The translations under genes were made by a program, and so were the position numbers. The notes under the pieces are model-generated. The model had not been told where the DNA came from, did not search any database, and saw only the letters and a program-made list of their open reading frames with translations. DNA of 64,000 nt from Blastococcus saxobsidens. Its GTDB lineage: Bacteria > Actinomycetota > Actinomycetes > Mycobacteriales > Geodermatophilaceae. This document shows positions 27,593 through 35,879 of this stretch, one piece after another. The stretch is taken from assembly GCF_002938435.1 (NCBI RefSeq), contig NZ_POQT01000006.1, forward strand, positions 1 through 64,000, given 5' to 3'. Each line of letters opens with the position of its first letter. Positions within the stretch are counted from its first letter, which is position 1.

Positions 27593-27769
27593 GCCGGTCC
27601 GCCGGGTGCCGACAGTGCGACGTCCCCGATCAGCGTGGTCATCCCCAGCGTCCCTTCCCCGTCCGTCGCCGCCGGTCGGCGGTCCGCGCGAAGAAGATCA
27701 TGGTGCCCATCCGGGGCGGGCGCCGACCGGGGTTCCCCGGTGGGGCGGGACGGTGCATCCTCGGCGGCC

Positions 27770-28330
27770 ATGGGCCTCGTCGTCGTGCACATGGGGATCT
27801 CGATGGACGGCTTCATCGCCGGACCGGACGGCGAGATCGACTGGCACGTGGTCGACGGCGAACTGCACCAGCACATGAACGACGAGTTGCGCGGCGCCGC
27901 CGCCTTCTTCGAGGGTCGGGTCGTCTACGAGCTGATGGAGGGCTACTGGCCGACCGCGGACGACGACCCCGGCGCCACCGCCGTCGAGCGTGATTTCGCC
28001 GCCGTCTGGCGGGCCACACCCAAGGTGGTCTTCTCCCGCACCCTGCAGCGGGTGGGGCCGAACGCGGAGCTGGTGCGGGACGTCGTCCCCGAGGAGGTGC
28101 GGGCCCGGGTGGCGCGGCTGGACGGACCGGTGGTCGTGGGTGGTGCCGTCCTCGCCGCCGCGTTCGCCGAGCACGACCTGGTGGACGAGTACCGGCTCTA
28201 CGTGCACCCGGTGCTGATCGGCCGCGGCCGGCCCATGTTCCCGCCGACGGACCGCCGCACCTCGCTGCGGCTGCTGGGGACGCGGGCCTTCGGCAACGGG
28301 GTCGTGCTGCTGCGCTACGGACGCGCCTGA
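27770..28330 (+). CDS. Dihydrofolate reductase-like protein (RibD C-terminal type)
   Basis: 186 aa. Starts VVVHMGISMDGFIAGPDGEIDW and has GGAVLAAAF and YRLYVHPVLIGRGRPMF, the marks of the RibD_C/DHFR-like reductase family. Such stand-alone proteins are common and mostly untested; they probably bind NADPH. The ATG at 27770 gives the normal N-terminus; the long open frame above it is antisense to the amidohydrolase. Confidence 0.88.
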   Translation: MGLVVVHMGISMDGFIAGPDGEIDWHVVDGELHQHMNDELRGAAAFFEGRVVYELMEGYWPTADDDPGATAVERDFAAVWRATPKVVFSRTLQRVGPNAELVRDVVPEEVRARVARLDGPVVVGGAVLAAAFAEHDLVDEYRLYVHPVLIGRGRPMFPPTDRRTSLRLLGTRAFGNGVVLLRYGRA

Positions 28331-28368
28331 CCATGTTTGCCGTGCGGGCGCGGCGGTAGGCATCCGCG

Positions 28369-28893
28369 ATGGCCGGGGACGTGCTGCTGTGCACCGAACG
28401 GCTGCGGCTGCGCGCCTGGACCACCTCTCCCGCCGACCTGGCACGTCTGGGCGATCTCTACGGTCGTGAGGAGGTCACCCGCTGGCTCGGTGGCCCGCCC
28501 ACGGTGCCGGTGCCCGAGCTGGTGACCCGCTGGCAGGTGATCCACGAGACCGACGAGCGTTTCGGGTGCTGGGCGGTCGAGCGGCCGGACGGGGTGCCCG
28601 GCGGCACCCTGCTGCTCAAGCCGCTCCCCCACGGGGTCGGCGAGGTCGAGGTCGGCTGGCACCTCCACCCCGACTCGTGGGGGCACGGATACGCGACCGA
28701 GGCGGCCCGGGCGGTGATCGACCGCGCCTTCGGGCAGGGGCTGCCGGAGGTCTACGCCGTCGTCCGACCGGGCAACGAGCCGTCGATGGGCGTGTGCCGG
28801 CGGCTGGGCATGGCGCCGCTGGGCCGGATGTGCCGGTGGTACGGCGTCGAGCTGGAGGCCTTCCGGCTCATGGCGCCGGTGGTCGTCGACTGA
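28369..28893 (+). CDS. GNAT acetyltransferase, RimJ/RimL-like
   Basis: 174 aa. LCTERLRLRAWTTSPADLARL at the start, the strand VGWHLHPDSWGHGYATEAARAVIDRAF with the acetyl-CoA loop GHGYA, then RPGNEPSMGVCRRLGMAPLGRM. This is the branch that acetylates ribosomal protein N-termini or small amines; the target is unknown. A TAGGCAT sequence 5-6 nt upstream suggests a leaderless start. Confidence 0.88.
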   Translation: MAGDVLLCTERLRLRAWTTSPADLARLGDLYGREEVTRWLGGPPTVPVPELVTRWQVIHETDERFGCWAVERPDGVPGGTLLLKPLPHGVGEVEVGWHLHPDSWGHGYATEAARAVIDRAFGQGLPEVYAVVRPGNEPSMGVCRRLGMAPLGRMCRWYGVELEAFRLMAPVVVD

Positions 28894-28915
28894 GGCCGGC
28901 TGATCGACGCCTCAG
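28890..28915. terminator. Hairpin containing both convergent stop codons
   Basis: CTGAGGC (28890-28896) pairs with GCCTCAG (28909-28915). The GNAT TGA lies in one arm and the TGA of the acyltransferase (minus strand) in the other. The stem is short. Confidence 0.4.
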
Positions 28916-29772
28916 CGGCGGCGGAGGCGGTCTCTCACCCGGGCCAGCGGCGACTTCTTCCGCTTCCGCACCTCCTGGCCGGCGGCGCGCACGGCGTCGG
29001 CGGTGGCGGCTTCGGCCGGGGTGGGCGCGGTGCCGCCGAGGTGGGCGGGCTGCCACCAGCGCTCGTCGTCGGTCGCCGGCTGGTCGGGGTAGGTGCGCTG
29101 CGCCTCGTCGAGCAGCGCCTCCATGGCCGCGCGGGTGCGCCGCAGCAGCACCTGGACCTTCTCCCCCGGCTCGGGGATGATCGACTCGCCGACGATGACG
29201 GTGACGGGGATGCCGCGGCGCAGCTCCACCTTGTGGTTCTTGGTGGCCACGCGGTGCCCGCCCCAGACCGCGGCCGGGAGGATCGGGACGCCGGCGTCGA
29301 TGGCCATGCGCGCGGCGCCCGCCTTGAGGTCCTTCACCGTGAAGCTGGTGCTGATCGTCGCCTCGGGGAAGATGCCCACGATCTCGCCGTCCTTGAGCGC
29401 GCGGACGGCGGTCTCGAAGGCGGCCGTGCCGACCCTGCGGTCGACCGGGATGTGCCGCATGGCGCGCATGAACCGCCCGGAGAATCCGTGGTCGAACACC
29501 GCCTTCTTCGCCATGAAGCGCACCAGGCGGTGCTGCGGCAGCGCGGCCAGGCCCAGGAAGGTGAAGTCGAAGAAGCTGACGTGGTTGCTGCAGATGATCG
29601 CGCCGCCCGTGGGGGGCACGTGCTCCGAGCCGCGGACGTCGAACCGGAAGCGGAACAGCCGGAAGACGACGAGCGCGATCCGGATGATGATCCGGTAGGG
29701 CTTGTCCTTCGGGTCCGGCGAGGCGCCGTACAGACCCGGCCGGACCACGTCTTGCCAGCTCGCCGTGTACAT
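28912..29772 (-). CDS. Lysophospholipid acyltransferase (PlsC-like)
   Basis: 286 aa. NHVSFFDF (the NHxxxxD-type motif with F before D in the usual spacing, about residue 63), RHIPVDRRVGT, GIFPEATIS and ILPAAVWGGHRV identify an acyltransferase of the PlsC family. The C-terminus is long and basic. The start MYTASWQDVVRPGLYG is preceded by a TAGATT box. Second PlsC-type gene in the window. Confidence 0.87.
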   Translation of the reverse strand: MYTASWQDVVRPGLYGASPDPKDKPYRIIIRIALVVFRLFRFRFDVRGSEHVPPTGGAIICSNHVSFFDFTFLGLAALPQHRLVRFMAKKAVFDHGFSGRFMRAMRHIPVDRRVGTAAFETAVRALKDGEIVGIFPEATISTSFTVKDLKAGAARMAIDAGVPILPAAVWGGHRVATKNHKVELRRGIPVTVIVGESIIPEPGEKVQVLLRRTRAAMEALLDEAQRTYPDQPATDDERWWQPAHLGGTAPTPAEAATADAVRAAGQEVRKRKKSPLARVRDRLRRR

Positions 29773-29778
29773 GCGCGG

Positions 29779-29784
29779 AATCTA
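29779..29784 (-). promoter_or_regulatory. Leaderless -10 box (second acyltransferase)
   Basis: TAGATT on the minus strand, 6 nt before the ATG at 29772. Confidence 0.55.
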
Positions 29785-29845
29785 GCCGGTGCCCCAGGAG
29801 GCCGCCTTCCCGGTGCGTCACCCCGGGTGCCCGGACGTGCCGGGG

Positions 29846-30997
29846 TCAGACGGTGCGCTCGCCGTGGGTCACGGCGACGGCGGCGCGGACCACCGCCGTG
29901 AGCTCCCCGGTCTCCTGGTGCACGCGGCGCTGCAGGTCGGCGCCGGTACCCCGGGCGAGCAGTGCCGCCACGCCGTCGCCGACGAGCTGCTCGTCGCCGG
30001 CGTCAGCCAGCGCCGGACCGACGTGCTCGAGCAGGTCGCCGAGGACGTCGGCGGCCGGGGCGGGGCGACCGGTGCGCGGGTGGACGAGGTCGCCGCCGAG
30101 TCCGGACCGGCCGGCGCGCCAGGCGGCCAGCCGGAGCACCTCGGGCCGCATGTCCGGAACGGCGCCGCCGGCACGGGCGTCCCGTGCCGCCGTCTCCACC
30201 AGTCCGCGCACCAGTCCGGCGAGGGTGACGGCGTCCTCGACCCGCAGGACGACGTCGGCCGTGCGCACCTCGACGGTCGGCCACTTGGCCGACAGGCGGG
30301 CATCGAAATAGACCATGCCGGTGTCCAGGACCGTTCCGGTGGCCAGCACGTCGTCGACCAGCCGGTGGTAGTCCGCCGCACCGGCGAACGGGCCGTTCGG
30401 GCCGGCGGAGGGCCACCGGTGCCACACCTGCGAGCGGAAGCTGGCGTAGGCGGTGTCGTTGCCGCGCCAGAAGGGGCTGTTCGTGCTGATCGCCGTCAGC
30501 ACGGGCAGCCAGATCCGGATCCGGTTGAGGACGTCCACGCCCTCGTCGTCGTCCTCGACCGACACGTGCACGTGGCAGCCGCAGGTGAGCACGTCGCGGG
30601 CGGTCTGCCCGAAGGCGGCCTCCAGGCGGGCGTACCGCTCCCCCGCGGTCGGGACGGGCTCGACGGCCACAGGCGAGGTGGCCAGGGCCGCGACGCGGGC
30701 TCCCACGGCGGCCGCCGCGGCATCGGCGCGGCCACGCCAGTGCCGCAGCTCCCGGCACACCTCGTCGAGGGTCGTGCAGACGGCGGTTCCGAGCTCCAGC
30801 TGCTGGGCCTTCAGCTCCGGCATCAGGTGGGCGGTGTCGGGAGTGCCGGCCTCTCCGCGCTCGGCGCGGTCGTGCTGCTGGACGTCCTCCCCCTCGCCCG
30901 CGCGTGCCGCGACGGCCAGGGCCTCCGGTCCCTTGGGCGCCGGGCGGCCGGTTCCGTCCACGACCAGCAGCTCTTCCTCGACACCCACGGTTCGCAC
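29846..30997 (-). CDS. Carboxylate-amine ligase, GCS2 family (YbdK-like)
   Basis: 383 aa. ATP-dependent ligase of the glutamate-cysteine ligase 2 family. Seen: VGVEEELLVVD at residue 4, CGCHVHVSVED, the AISTNSPFWRGNDTAYAS block, and KWPTVEVRTADV. Weak gamma-glutamylcysteine synthase activity is known for some members; the true substrate here is unknown. The GTG at 30997 begins right at the family N-terminus; the open frame above it is antisense to the next gene. GATGAT 6 nt upstream resembles a leaderless -10 box. Confidence 0.9.
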   Translation of the reverse strand: MRTVGVEEELLVVDGTGRPAPKGPEALAVAARAGEGEDVQQHDRAERGEAGTPDTAHLMPELKAQQLELGTAVCTTLDEVCRELRHWRGRADAAAAAVGARVAALATSPVAVEPVPTAGERYARLEAAFGQTARDVLTCGCHVHVSVEDDDEGVDVLNRIRIWLPVLTAISTNSPFWRGNDTAYASFRSQVWHRWPSAGPNGPFAGAADYHRLVDDVLATGTVLDTGMVYFDARLSAKWPTVEVRTADVVLRVEDAVTLAGLVRGLVETAARDARAGGAVPDMRPEVLRLAAWRAGRSGLGGDLVHPRTGRPAPAADVLGDLLEHVGPALADAGDEQLVGDGVAALLARGTGADLQRRVHQETGELTAVVRAAVAVTHGERTV

Positions 30998-31173
30998 GAA
31001 CCCATCATCTGCAGCCGGCGCCGGGACAGCAGCGCCGGAGGGGGCCCGGCACCCCCATGGAGGGGTGCCGTCCGTCATGCCGCCGTCGGCACCCGAGCCC
31101 GCCCTGGGCCCCCGTCGTTGCCGCCCGGCGCCCGTAGGGTGCCGGTGACGTCGATCTCGGCAGGTGACCACAA

Positions 31174-31206
31174 GCAAAAGTCGCATTGTTGTTGGGGATA
31201 ACGGTA
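31174..31206 (+). repeat. TTGTTGGGGATAACGGT motif, copy B
   Basis: AAAGTCG (31177-31183), five bases, TTGTTGGGGATAACGGT (31189-31205). It abuts and partly overlaps the TAGTAT -10 box of the gene at 31217, filling the -35 region. The inverted copy A is at 13965-13997. Confidence 0.75.
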
Positions 31207-31210
31207 GTAT
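31205..31210 (+). promoter_or_regulatory. Leaderless -10 box (recombinase-like ORF)
   Basis: TAGTAT ends 6 nt before the ATG at 31217. Confidence 0.65.
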
Positions 31211-31216
31211 TCGGTC

Positions 31217-32071
31217 ATGGCACGTGCCTGGCAGCAGCCGCTGCCCGACATGCCGGCCCCTCCTCCGTCTGCGGCCTGGGGCCGGATCGCACCGCCGTCC
31301 GGCTACGAACCGCAGTGGCGCCGGCTGGTCGACGCCGCGCTCGAGCTCGACCTCGGTCCCGACGACCTGGCGGCGGGCGGGTTGGACGCCGTGGCGCAGG
31401 CGCGCGAGTGGAAGCCCGCCACCGTGGCGCTGTACAGCAAGGTGGCCCGCTACGGGGGGCTCGCGCTGCCGTTGCCGGCGACACCGGAGCCGGATCCGGT
31501 CGCGCTCGACCTCCGCCCGCTCACCCTGGTGCGGGGCGAGGACCCGGAACACCTCCGGTCGGTCGCCTGGTGCGCCCTGGCGCTCGGCTGGCCGGCCCCG
31601 GTGGGCGTGTTCCGGTCGCTGCGCCGGGACCAGGTCCGGGTCACCTCCCGCCGGCTCCTCATCTCGACCGACGACGGCGAGTGGGCGGTGCCGGGCGCGC
31701 TGACGGCCTGGCACGCGTGGGAGGCCTGCCGGAACCGCTTCCCCGCCCTGGCCGCGAGCCCGTGGGTGCTGCCGGCGCTGCGCCGCGGCCCGGGCCTGGA
31801 CTCCCGCATCGGCGGCCGGCTGTCGTCCCAGGCGCTGCAGGCGACGTTCACCAAGCATGCGCGCAGCACGGTGGGGCACCTGCGCGCCACCGTCACCCCC
31901 TCGCGCCGGGAGGCGGTGGAGCAGCTCGCGGTGGACTACCGCCGGCTGTCCTATGACACCTACCGGCGGCTGGCCCTGGCGGCCGGCGCTCCCCCGGTCA
32001 CGGCCCGCGGGGTGGTGCGGGCTGCCCGCACGGTCTCCCGGTCCGCACGCGCCGGCCGCCTCGCCGGCTGA
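31217..32071 (+). CDS. Unknown protein with a layout like a tyrosine recombinase
   Basis: 284 aa, basic. Not firmly recognised. After a Pro-rich start, residues 36-78 (DAALELDLGPDDLAAGGLDA, then WKPATVALYSKVARYGG) look like a phage-integrase core-binding domain. The second half (VAWCALALGWPAPVGVFRSL, then RRDQV, RRLLISTDDGEWAVP and LSSQALQATFTKHA) follows the order of a tyrosine recombinase catalytic domain, but the R-H-x-x-R-Y set is not evident, so it is probably not an active recombinase. Leaderless start under copy B of a repeated motif. Converges with the radical SAM gene 9 nt beyond. Confidence 0.6.
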   Translation: MARAWQQPLPDMPAPPPSAAWGRIAPPSGYEPQWRRLVDAALELDLGPDDLAAGGLDAVAQAREWKPATVALYSKVARYGGLALPLPATPEPDPVALDLRPLTLVRGEDPEHLRSVAWCALALGWPAPVGVFRSLRRDQVRVTSRRLLISTDDGEWAVPGALTAWHAWEACRNRFPALAASPWVLPALRRGPGLDSRIGGRLSSQALQATFTKHARSTVGHLRATVTPSRREAVEQLAVDYRRLSYDTYRRLALAAGAPPVTARGVVRAARTVSRSARAGRLAG

Positions 32072-32080
32072 CGGAGCACC

Positions 32081-33217
32081 TCACAGCAGGCTCAGCTGCT
32101 CGGGGATGTCCTTCGGCGGGGCCGGCCGCCGGGTGCCCGGCGGTTCCACCCCGGGCAGACCACGGGTCGGCAGGCTGCCGTTCGGGAAGCCGATCTCCTC
32201 GTCCCCGGGTACGCCGGTGGCGATCGGCCCGTCGGCCTGCCGCGCTGCACCGCTCGATCGGCGGTCCAGACCGTGGCGGGTCAGCAGCGGGGCCACCCGC
32301 CGGGAGAGCCAGGCGCGGTACTCGGCCGGGACGTAGGCCCGACGGGCGTAGAGCCGCTCGTAGCGCGGCACCAGCGCGGGGTGCGCGCCGGCCAGCCAGG
32401 CCATGAACCACTCGCGGGCGCCGGGGCGCAGGTGCAGCGGGATGACGGTGACGCCGGTGGCCCCGGCGGCGGCGATCGCGCCGAGGGCGGCGTCCAGGCT
32501 CGCCTCGTCGTCGGTGAGGCCCGGCAGGACGGGCGCCAGGAAGACCCCGCACGGCAGACCGGCGTCGGTGAGCGCCCGGACCAGGTCCAGGCGGGCGCGG
32601 GGCGAGGGCACGCCCGGCTCCAGGGCGGCGTGCAGATCGTCGTCCCAGATCGCCATGGAGATGCCGAGGCCGACCGGTACCTGCTGCGCGGCCTGCGCGA
32701 GCAGCGGGACGTCCCGGCGCAGCAGGGTGCCCTTCGTCAGGACCGAGAACGGGGTGCCGGAGTCCGCCAGTGCCTCGATGACGCCGGGCATCAGCCGGTA
32801 GCGACCCTCGGCGCGCTGGTACGGGTCGGTGTTGGTGCCGAGCGCGACGTGCTCGCGCTGCCACGACGGGCGGGTCAGTTCCTTGCGCAGCACGTCGACG
32901 AGATTGGTCTTCACCACGACCTGGGTGTCGAAGTCCCTGCCGGAGTCGAAGTCCAGCCACTCGTGGGTCCGACGCGCATAGCAGTAGGCGCAGGCATGAC
33001 TGCAGCCACGGTACGGATTGATCGTGTACGGGAACGGCATGGACGAATCGCCCGGCACGGCGTTGAGCGCGCTCTTCGCGCGCACCTCGTGGAACGTCAG
33101 GCCCGGGAATTCCGGCACCTGCACGCTGCGCAGCAGACCGCGGATCGACGGCATGCCCGGCAGCGCCGAGGTGTCCTCGACGTCGAGCCGCTGCGCTTCC
33201 CACCGCATGGACACCAT
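32081..33217 (-). CDS. Rv2578c-family radical SAM protein
   Basis: 378 aa (375 if the ATG at 33208 is used). The radical SAM cluster motif is CSHACAYCYARRTHEW (CxxxCxxC, about residue 73), preceded by FPYTINPYRGC and followed by VKTNLVDVLRKEL and ALGTNTDPYQRAEG. Distantly related to spore photoproduct lyase (SplB group); the reaction is unknown. An SOS box abuts the start codon (33218-33233), so it is likely part of the DNA-damage regulon. From memory, Rv2578c is also a LexA target. Confidence 0.88.
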   Translation of the reverse strand: MVSMRWEAQRLDVEDTSALPGMPSIRGLLRSVQVPEFPGLTFHEVRAKSALNAVPGDSSMPFPYTINPYRGCSHACAYCYARRTHEWLDFDSGRDFDTQVVVKTNLVDVLRKELTRPSWQREHVALGTNTDPYQRAEGRYRLMPGVIEALADSGTPFSVLTKGTLLRRDVPLLAQAAQQVPVGLGISMAIWDDDLHAALEPGVPSPRARLDLVRALTDAGLPCGVFLAPVLPGLTDDEASLDAALGAIAAAGATGVTVIPLHLRPGAREWFMAWLAGAHPALVPRYERLYARRAYVPAEYRAWLSRRVAPLLTRHGLDRRSSGAARQADGPIATGVPGDEEIGFPNGSLPTRGLPGVEPPGTRRPAPPKDIPEQLSLL

Positions 33218-33233
33218 GCGAACACGCGTTCGA
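33218..33233. promoter_or_regulatory. LexA/SOS box before the radical SAM gene
   Basis: GCGAAC-ACGC-GTTCGA: one mismatch to the actinobacterial SOS box TCGAAC-N4-GTTCGA. It touches the first base of the ATG at 33217. Confidence 0.75.
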
Positions 33234-33253
33234 ACGGTTGTCCACCCCGGCGG

Positions 33254-33727
33254 TCAGATCGGCGGGCGGTCCTCGTAGGAGGTGGAGAGGACGACCGTCG
33301 TCCGGGTGGTGACGTGGGCCGCCGACCGGATCTCCTTGAGCAGCGCCTCCAGGGCGTCCGGCGAGGCCACCCGCACCTTGAGGATGTAGCTCTCCACGCC
33401 GGCCACCGCGTGGCACTCCTCGATCGCGTCGAGGTGCGCCAGCAGGGCCGGCGCGTCGTCGGTCTGCGAGTCGGTCGGCGTGATCGACACGAAGGCGGTC
33501 AGCGGCAGCCCGAGCTGCTTGGCGTCCAGCGTCGCCCGGTAGCCGGTGATCAGCCCGCGCTGCTCGAGCCGGCGCACCCGCTGGTGCACCGCCGACACCG
33601 ACAGGCCCACCCGCTCGGCGAGCTCGGTGTAGCTGGCCCGCCCGTCGCGGGCCAGCGTCGCCATCAGCGCCCGGTCGACGTCGACCGCGGCCGCCCCGGA
33701 CTCAGCCGGGGAGTTCGACGAGCTCAC
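33254..33727 (-). CDS. Lrp/AsnC family transcriptional regulator
   Basis: 157 aa. Winged helix at residues 16-65 (VDRALMATLARDGRASYTEL, SVSAVHQRVRRLEQRGLI) and a C-terminal RAM ligand domain (AFVSITP, CHAVAGVESYILKV). Members sense amino acids. The GTG start lies 26 nt inside the end of the M24 peptidase gene, so the two are probably co-transcribed, which would tie the regulator to peptide or amino acid breakdown. Confidence 0.9.
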   Translation of the reverse strand: MSSSNSPAESGAAAVDVDRALMATLARDGRASYTELAERVGLSVSAVHQRVRRLEQRGLITGYRATLDAKQLGLPLTAFVSITPTDSQTDDAPALLAHLDAIEECHAVAGVESYILKVRVASPDALEALLKEIRSAAHVTTRTTVVLSTSYEDRPPI

Positions 33728-34847
33728 GGGGGCCGTTGTTCAGGACGCGGACGCCGTCGTCGGTGCAGACCACGATGTCCTCGATGCGGGCGCCGCAGCG
33801 GCCGGGCAGGTAGATGCCCGGCTCGACGGAGAACGCCATGCCGGGTTCCAGCGGCAGGTCGTTGCCCGCCACGATGTAGGGCGCCTCGTGGGTGTCGAGG
33901 CCGATGCCGTGGCCGGTGCGGTGGATGAAGTACTCGCCGTACCCGGCGTCGGCGATGACATCGCGCGCCGCGGCGTCGATCTGCTCGGCGGTGACGCCGG
34001 GGCGCACGGCCGCCGTCGCGGCCTGCTGGGCGGCGTGCAGCACGCCGTACCACTCGGCGACCTCGGCCGGGGCGCTGCCGCCGACCACGTAGGTGCGGGT
34101 GCAGTCCGACCGGTAGCCGGTCGCCGTCTCCCCGCCGATGTCGACGACGACGAGGTCGCCGGCCTCCACCGTGCGGGACGACAGCTCGTGGTGCGGGCTG
34201 GCCCCGTTGGGGCCGGACCCGACGATGGTGAAGTCCACCCCGACGTGCCCGTCGGCGAGGATCGCCGCCGCGATGTCGGCCCCGACCTCGGCCTCGGTGC
34301 GGCCGACCCGCAGCCACTCCCCCATCCGCGCGTGCACCCGGTCGATGGCCGCGCCGGCCAGCGCCAGCTCCTCCACCTCGGCGGGCGTCTTGACCATGCG
34401 CAGCCGGTCCACGACGGGAGCGGCCAGCTCCAGCGTGGAGCCGGGAAGTGCACGCTGGACGCCGAGCGCGTGCTCCGCCCAGGTCCGCGAGCCGACGGCC
34501 ACCCGTCTGGGCGACCCGCCCAGCCGCGCGGTCGCTGCACCGGCGAGGACGGCGAAGGCGTCGTCCGTCTCGTCCCAGGCCAGCAGGTCCAGGCCGAGGG
34601 CGCCGGCCGGGCTGGCGTCGACCATCGGCGCCTCCAGCCGGGGCACGACGAGGAAGGGCTCGCCGGCGCGCGGCACGGCCAGCGCCGTCAGGCGTTCCAT
34701 CGCGTGGGCGTCGTACCCGCACAGGTAGCGCAGGTCGGCGCCGGGGGTGAGCACGAGGAGGTCGACGCCCAGCTCCGCGGCGATCGAGCGGGCCGCGTGC
34801 ACGCGATCGACGGTGACCAGCGGGGCGGAGGCGGTCGGGGTTCCCAC
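33702..34847 (-). CDS. pepE: M24 family metallopeptidase (Xaa-Pro dipeptidase type)
   Basis: 381 aa. Pita-bread fold with the two-metal ligands in VVVDIGGETATGYRSDCTRTYV (D and D), FIHRTGHGIGLDTHEAPYI (H), SVEPGIYLPG (E) and ARIEDIVV (E). The N-terminal creatinase-like domain is complete (PGADLRYLCGYDAHAMERL). It is the counterpart of Rv2089c (PepE), which also stands beside the exonuclease gene. Leaderless GTG start: TAGTCT lies 6 nt upstream. Confidence 0.92.
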   Translation of the reverse strand: MGTPTASAPLVTVDRVHAARSIAAELGVDLLVLTPGADLRYLCGYDAHAMERLTALAVPRAGEPFLVVPRLEAPMVDASPAGALGLDLLAWDETDDAFAVLAGAATARLGGSPRRVAVGSRTWAEHALGVQRALPGSTLELAAPVVDRLRMVKTPAEVEELALAGAAIDRVHARMGEWLRVGRTEAEVGADIAAAILADGHVGVDFTIVGSGPNGASPHHELSSRTVEAGDLVVVDIGGETATGYRSDCTRTYVVGGSAPAEVAEWYGVLHAAQQAATAAVRPGVTAEQIDAAARDVIADAGYGEYFIHRTGHGIGLDTHEAPYIVAGNDLPLEPGMAFSVEPGIYLPGRCGARIEDIVVCTDDGVRVLNNGPRELVELPG

Positions 34848-34853
34848 AGCGGC

Positions 34854-34859
34854 AGACTA
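34854..34859 (-). promoter_or_regulatory. Leaderless -10 box (M24 peptidase)
   Basis: TAGTCT on the minus strand, 6 nt before the GTG at 34847. Confidence 0.6.
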
Positions 34860-34900
34860 GCCAGCCACCCCGGGATTCCCCGCACGCGTCGCCGGACCGC

Positions 34901-34906
34901 TACCGT
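34901..34906 (+). promoter_or_regulatory. Leaderless -10 box (exonuclease gene)
   Basis: TACCGT, 8 nt before the GTG at 34915. Confidence 0.5.
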
Positions 34907-34914
34907 CCGCCGTC

Positions 34915-35841
34915 GTGAGCACCATGCTGCTGGACGCCGCGTCGCTGTACTTCCGGGCCTTCTACGGGGTCCCGACCAGCGTCACGACGCCGGACGGCCG
35001 GCCGGTCAACGCCGTCCGCGGCTTCCTGGACATGACCGCCCGGCTGGTCACCACGCACGGCCCCGACCGGTTCGTGGCCTGCTGGGACGACGACTGGCGC
35101 CCGGCCTTCCGGGTCGAGGCGCTGCCCTCCTACAAGGCGCACCGGGTCGCGCCCGAGGGCGGCGAGGAGACGCCCGACGAGCTGGGCCCGCAGGTGCCGA
35201 TCCTGGTCGAGGTGCTCGCGGCGGCCGGGATCGCCCGGGTCGGGGCGCCCGGGTACGAGGCCGACGACGTCATCGGCACGCTCGCCACCCGCGCCCGCGG
35301 GCCGGTCGACGTCGTCACCGGTGACCGGGACCTGTTCCAGCTGGTCGACGACGCCCGCGGCGTGCGGATCCTCTACACCGCCCGAGGCATCTCCGACCTG
35401 GAATTCGTCGACGAGGCCGCCGTCGCCGCCAAGTACGGCATCCCGGGCCGGGCCTACGCCGACTTCGCGGTGCTGCGCGGCGACCCCAGCGACGGGCTGC
35501 CCGGGGTGACGGGCGTCGGCGCGAAGACGGCGGCCGCCCTGATCAACGAGTTCGGCGACCTCTCCGGCATCCGGGCCGCGGTGGCACGCACCGTCGTGCC
35601 GAAGCCGCCGCTGACCGCGGCGGTGCTCAAGAGGCTGCACGCGGCCGCCGACTACCTCGACGCCGCGCCCGTCGTCGTCGCCGTCGCCACGGACATCGAC
35701 ATGCCCGCGGTCGAGGGCGCCCTCCCCCGCTCGCCGGCCGACCCCGATGCACTCGCCGAGCTGGCCGAGCGGCACGGCCTGCAGTCCTCGCTCAGCCGCC
35801 TGGGCGCGGCGCTCGGCTGGCCGGCCGACGCGCTGGGCTGA
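34915..35841 (+). CDS. 5'-3' exonuclease, PolA N-terminal type
   Basis: 308 aa stand-alone relative of the 5' nuclease domain of DNA polymerase I (Rv2090 counterpart). Metal-binding acidic residues are visible in MLLDAASLYFRAFYG, FVACWDDDW, GYEADDVIGTLA and VVTGDRDLFQL, and the DNA-binding helix-hairpin-helix is GLPGVTGVGAKTAAALINEFG. Probable roles are flap or primer removal and repair. Divergent from the M24 peptidase, the same arrangement as in mycobacteria. Confidence 0.9.
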   Translation: MSTMLLDAASLYFRAFYGVPTSVTTPDGRPVNAVRGFLDMTARLVTTHGPDRFVACWDDDWRPAFRVEALPSYKAHRVAPEGGEETPDELGPQVPILVEVLAAAGIARVGAPGYEADDVIGTLATRARGPVDVVTGDRDLFQLVDDARGVRILYTARGISDLEFVDEAAVAAKYGIPGRAYADFAVLRGDPSDGLPGVTGVGAKTAAALINEFGDLSGIRAAVARTVVPKPPLTAAVLKRLHAAADYLDAAPVVVAVATDIDMPAVEGALPRSPADPDALAELAERHGLQSSLSRLGAALGWPADALG

Positions 35842-35879
35842 TCCGGGGTCAGGGCTCGCTCCAGGTGCAGCGGGCGCCG

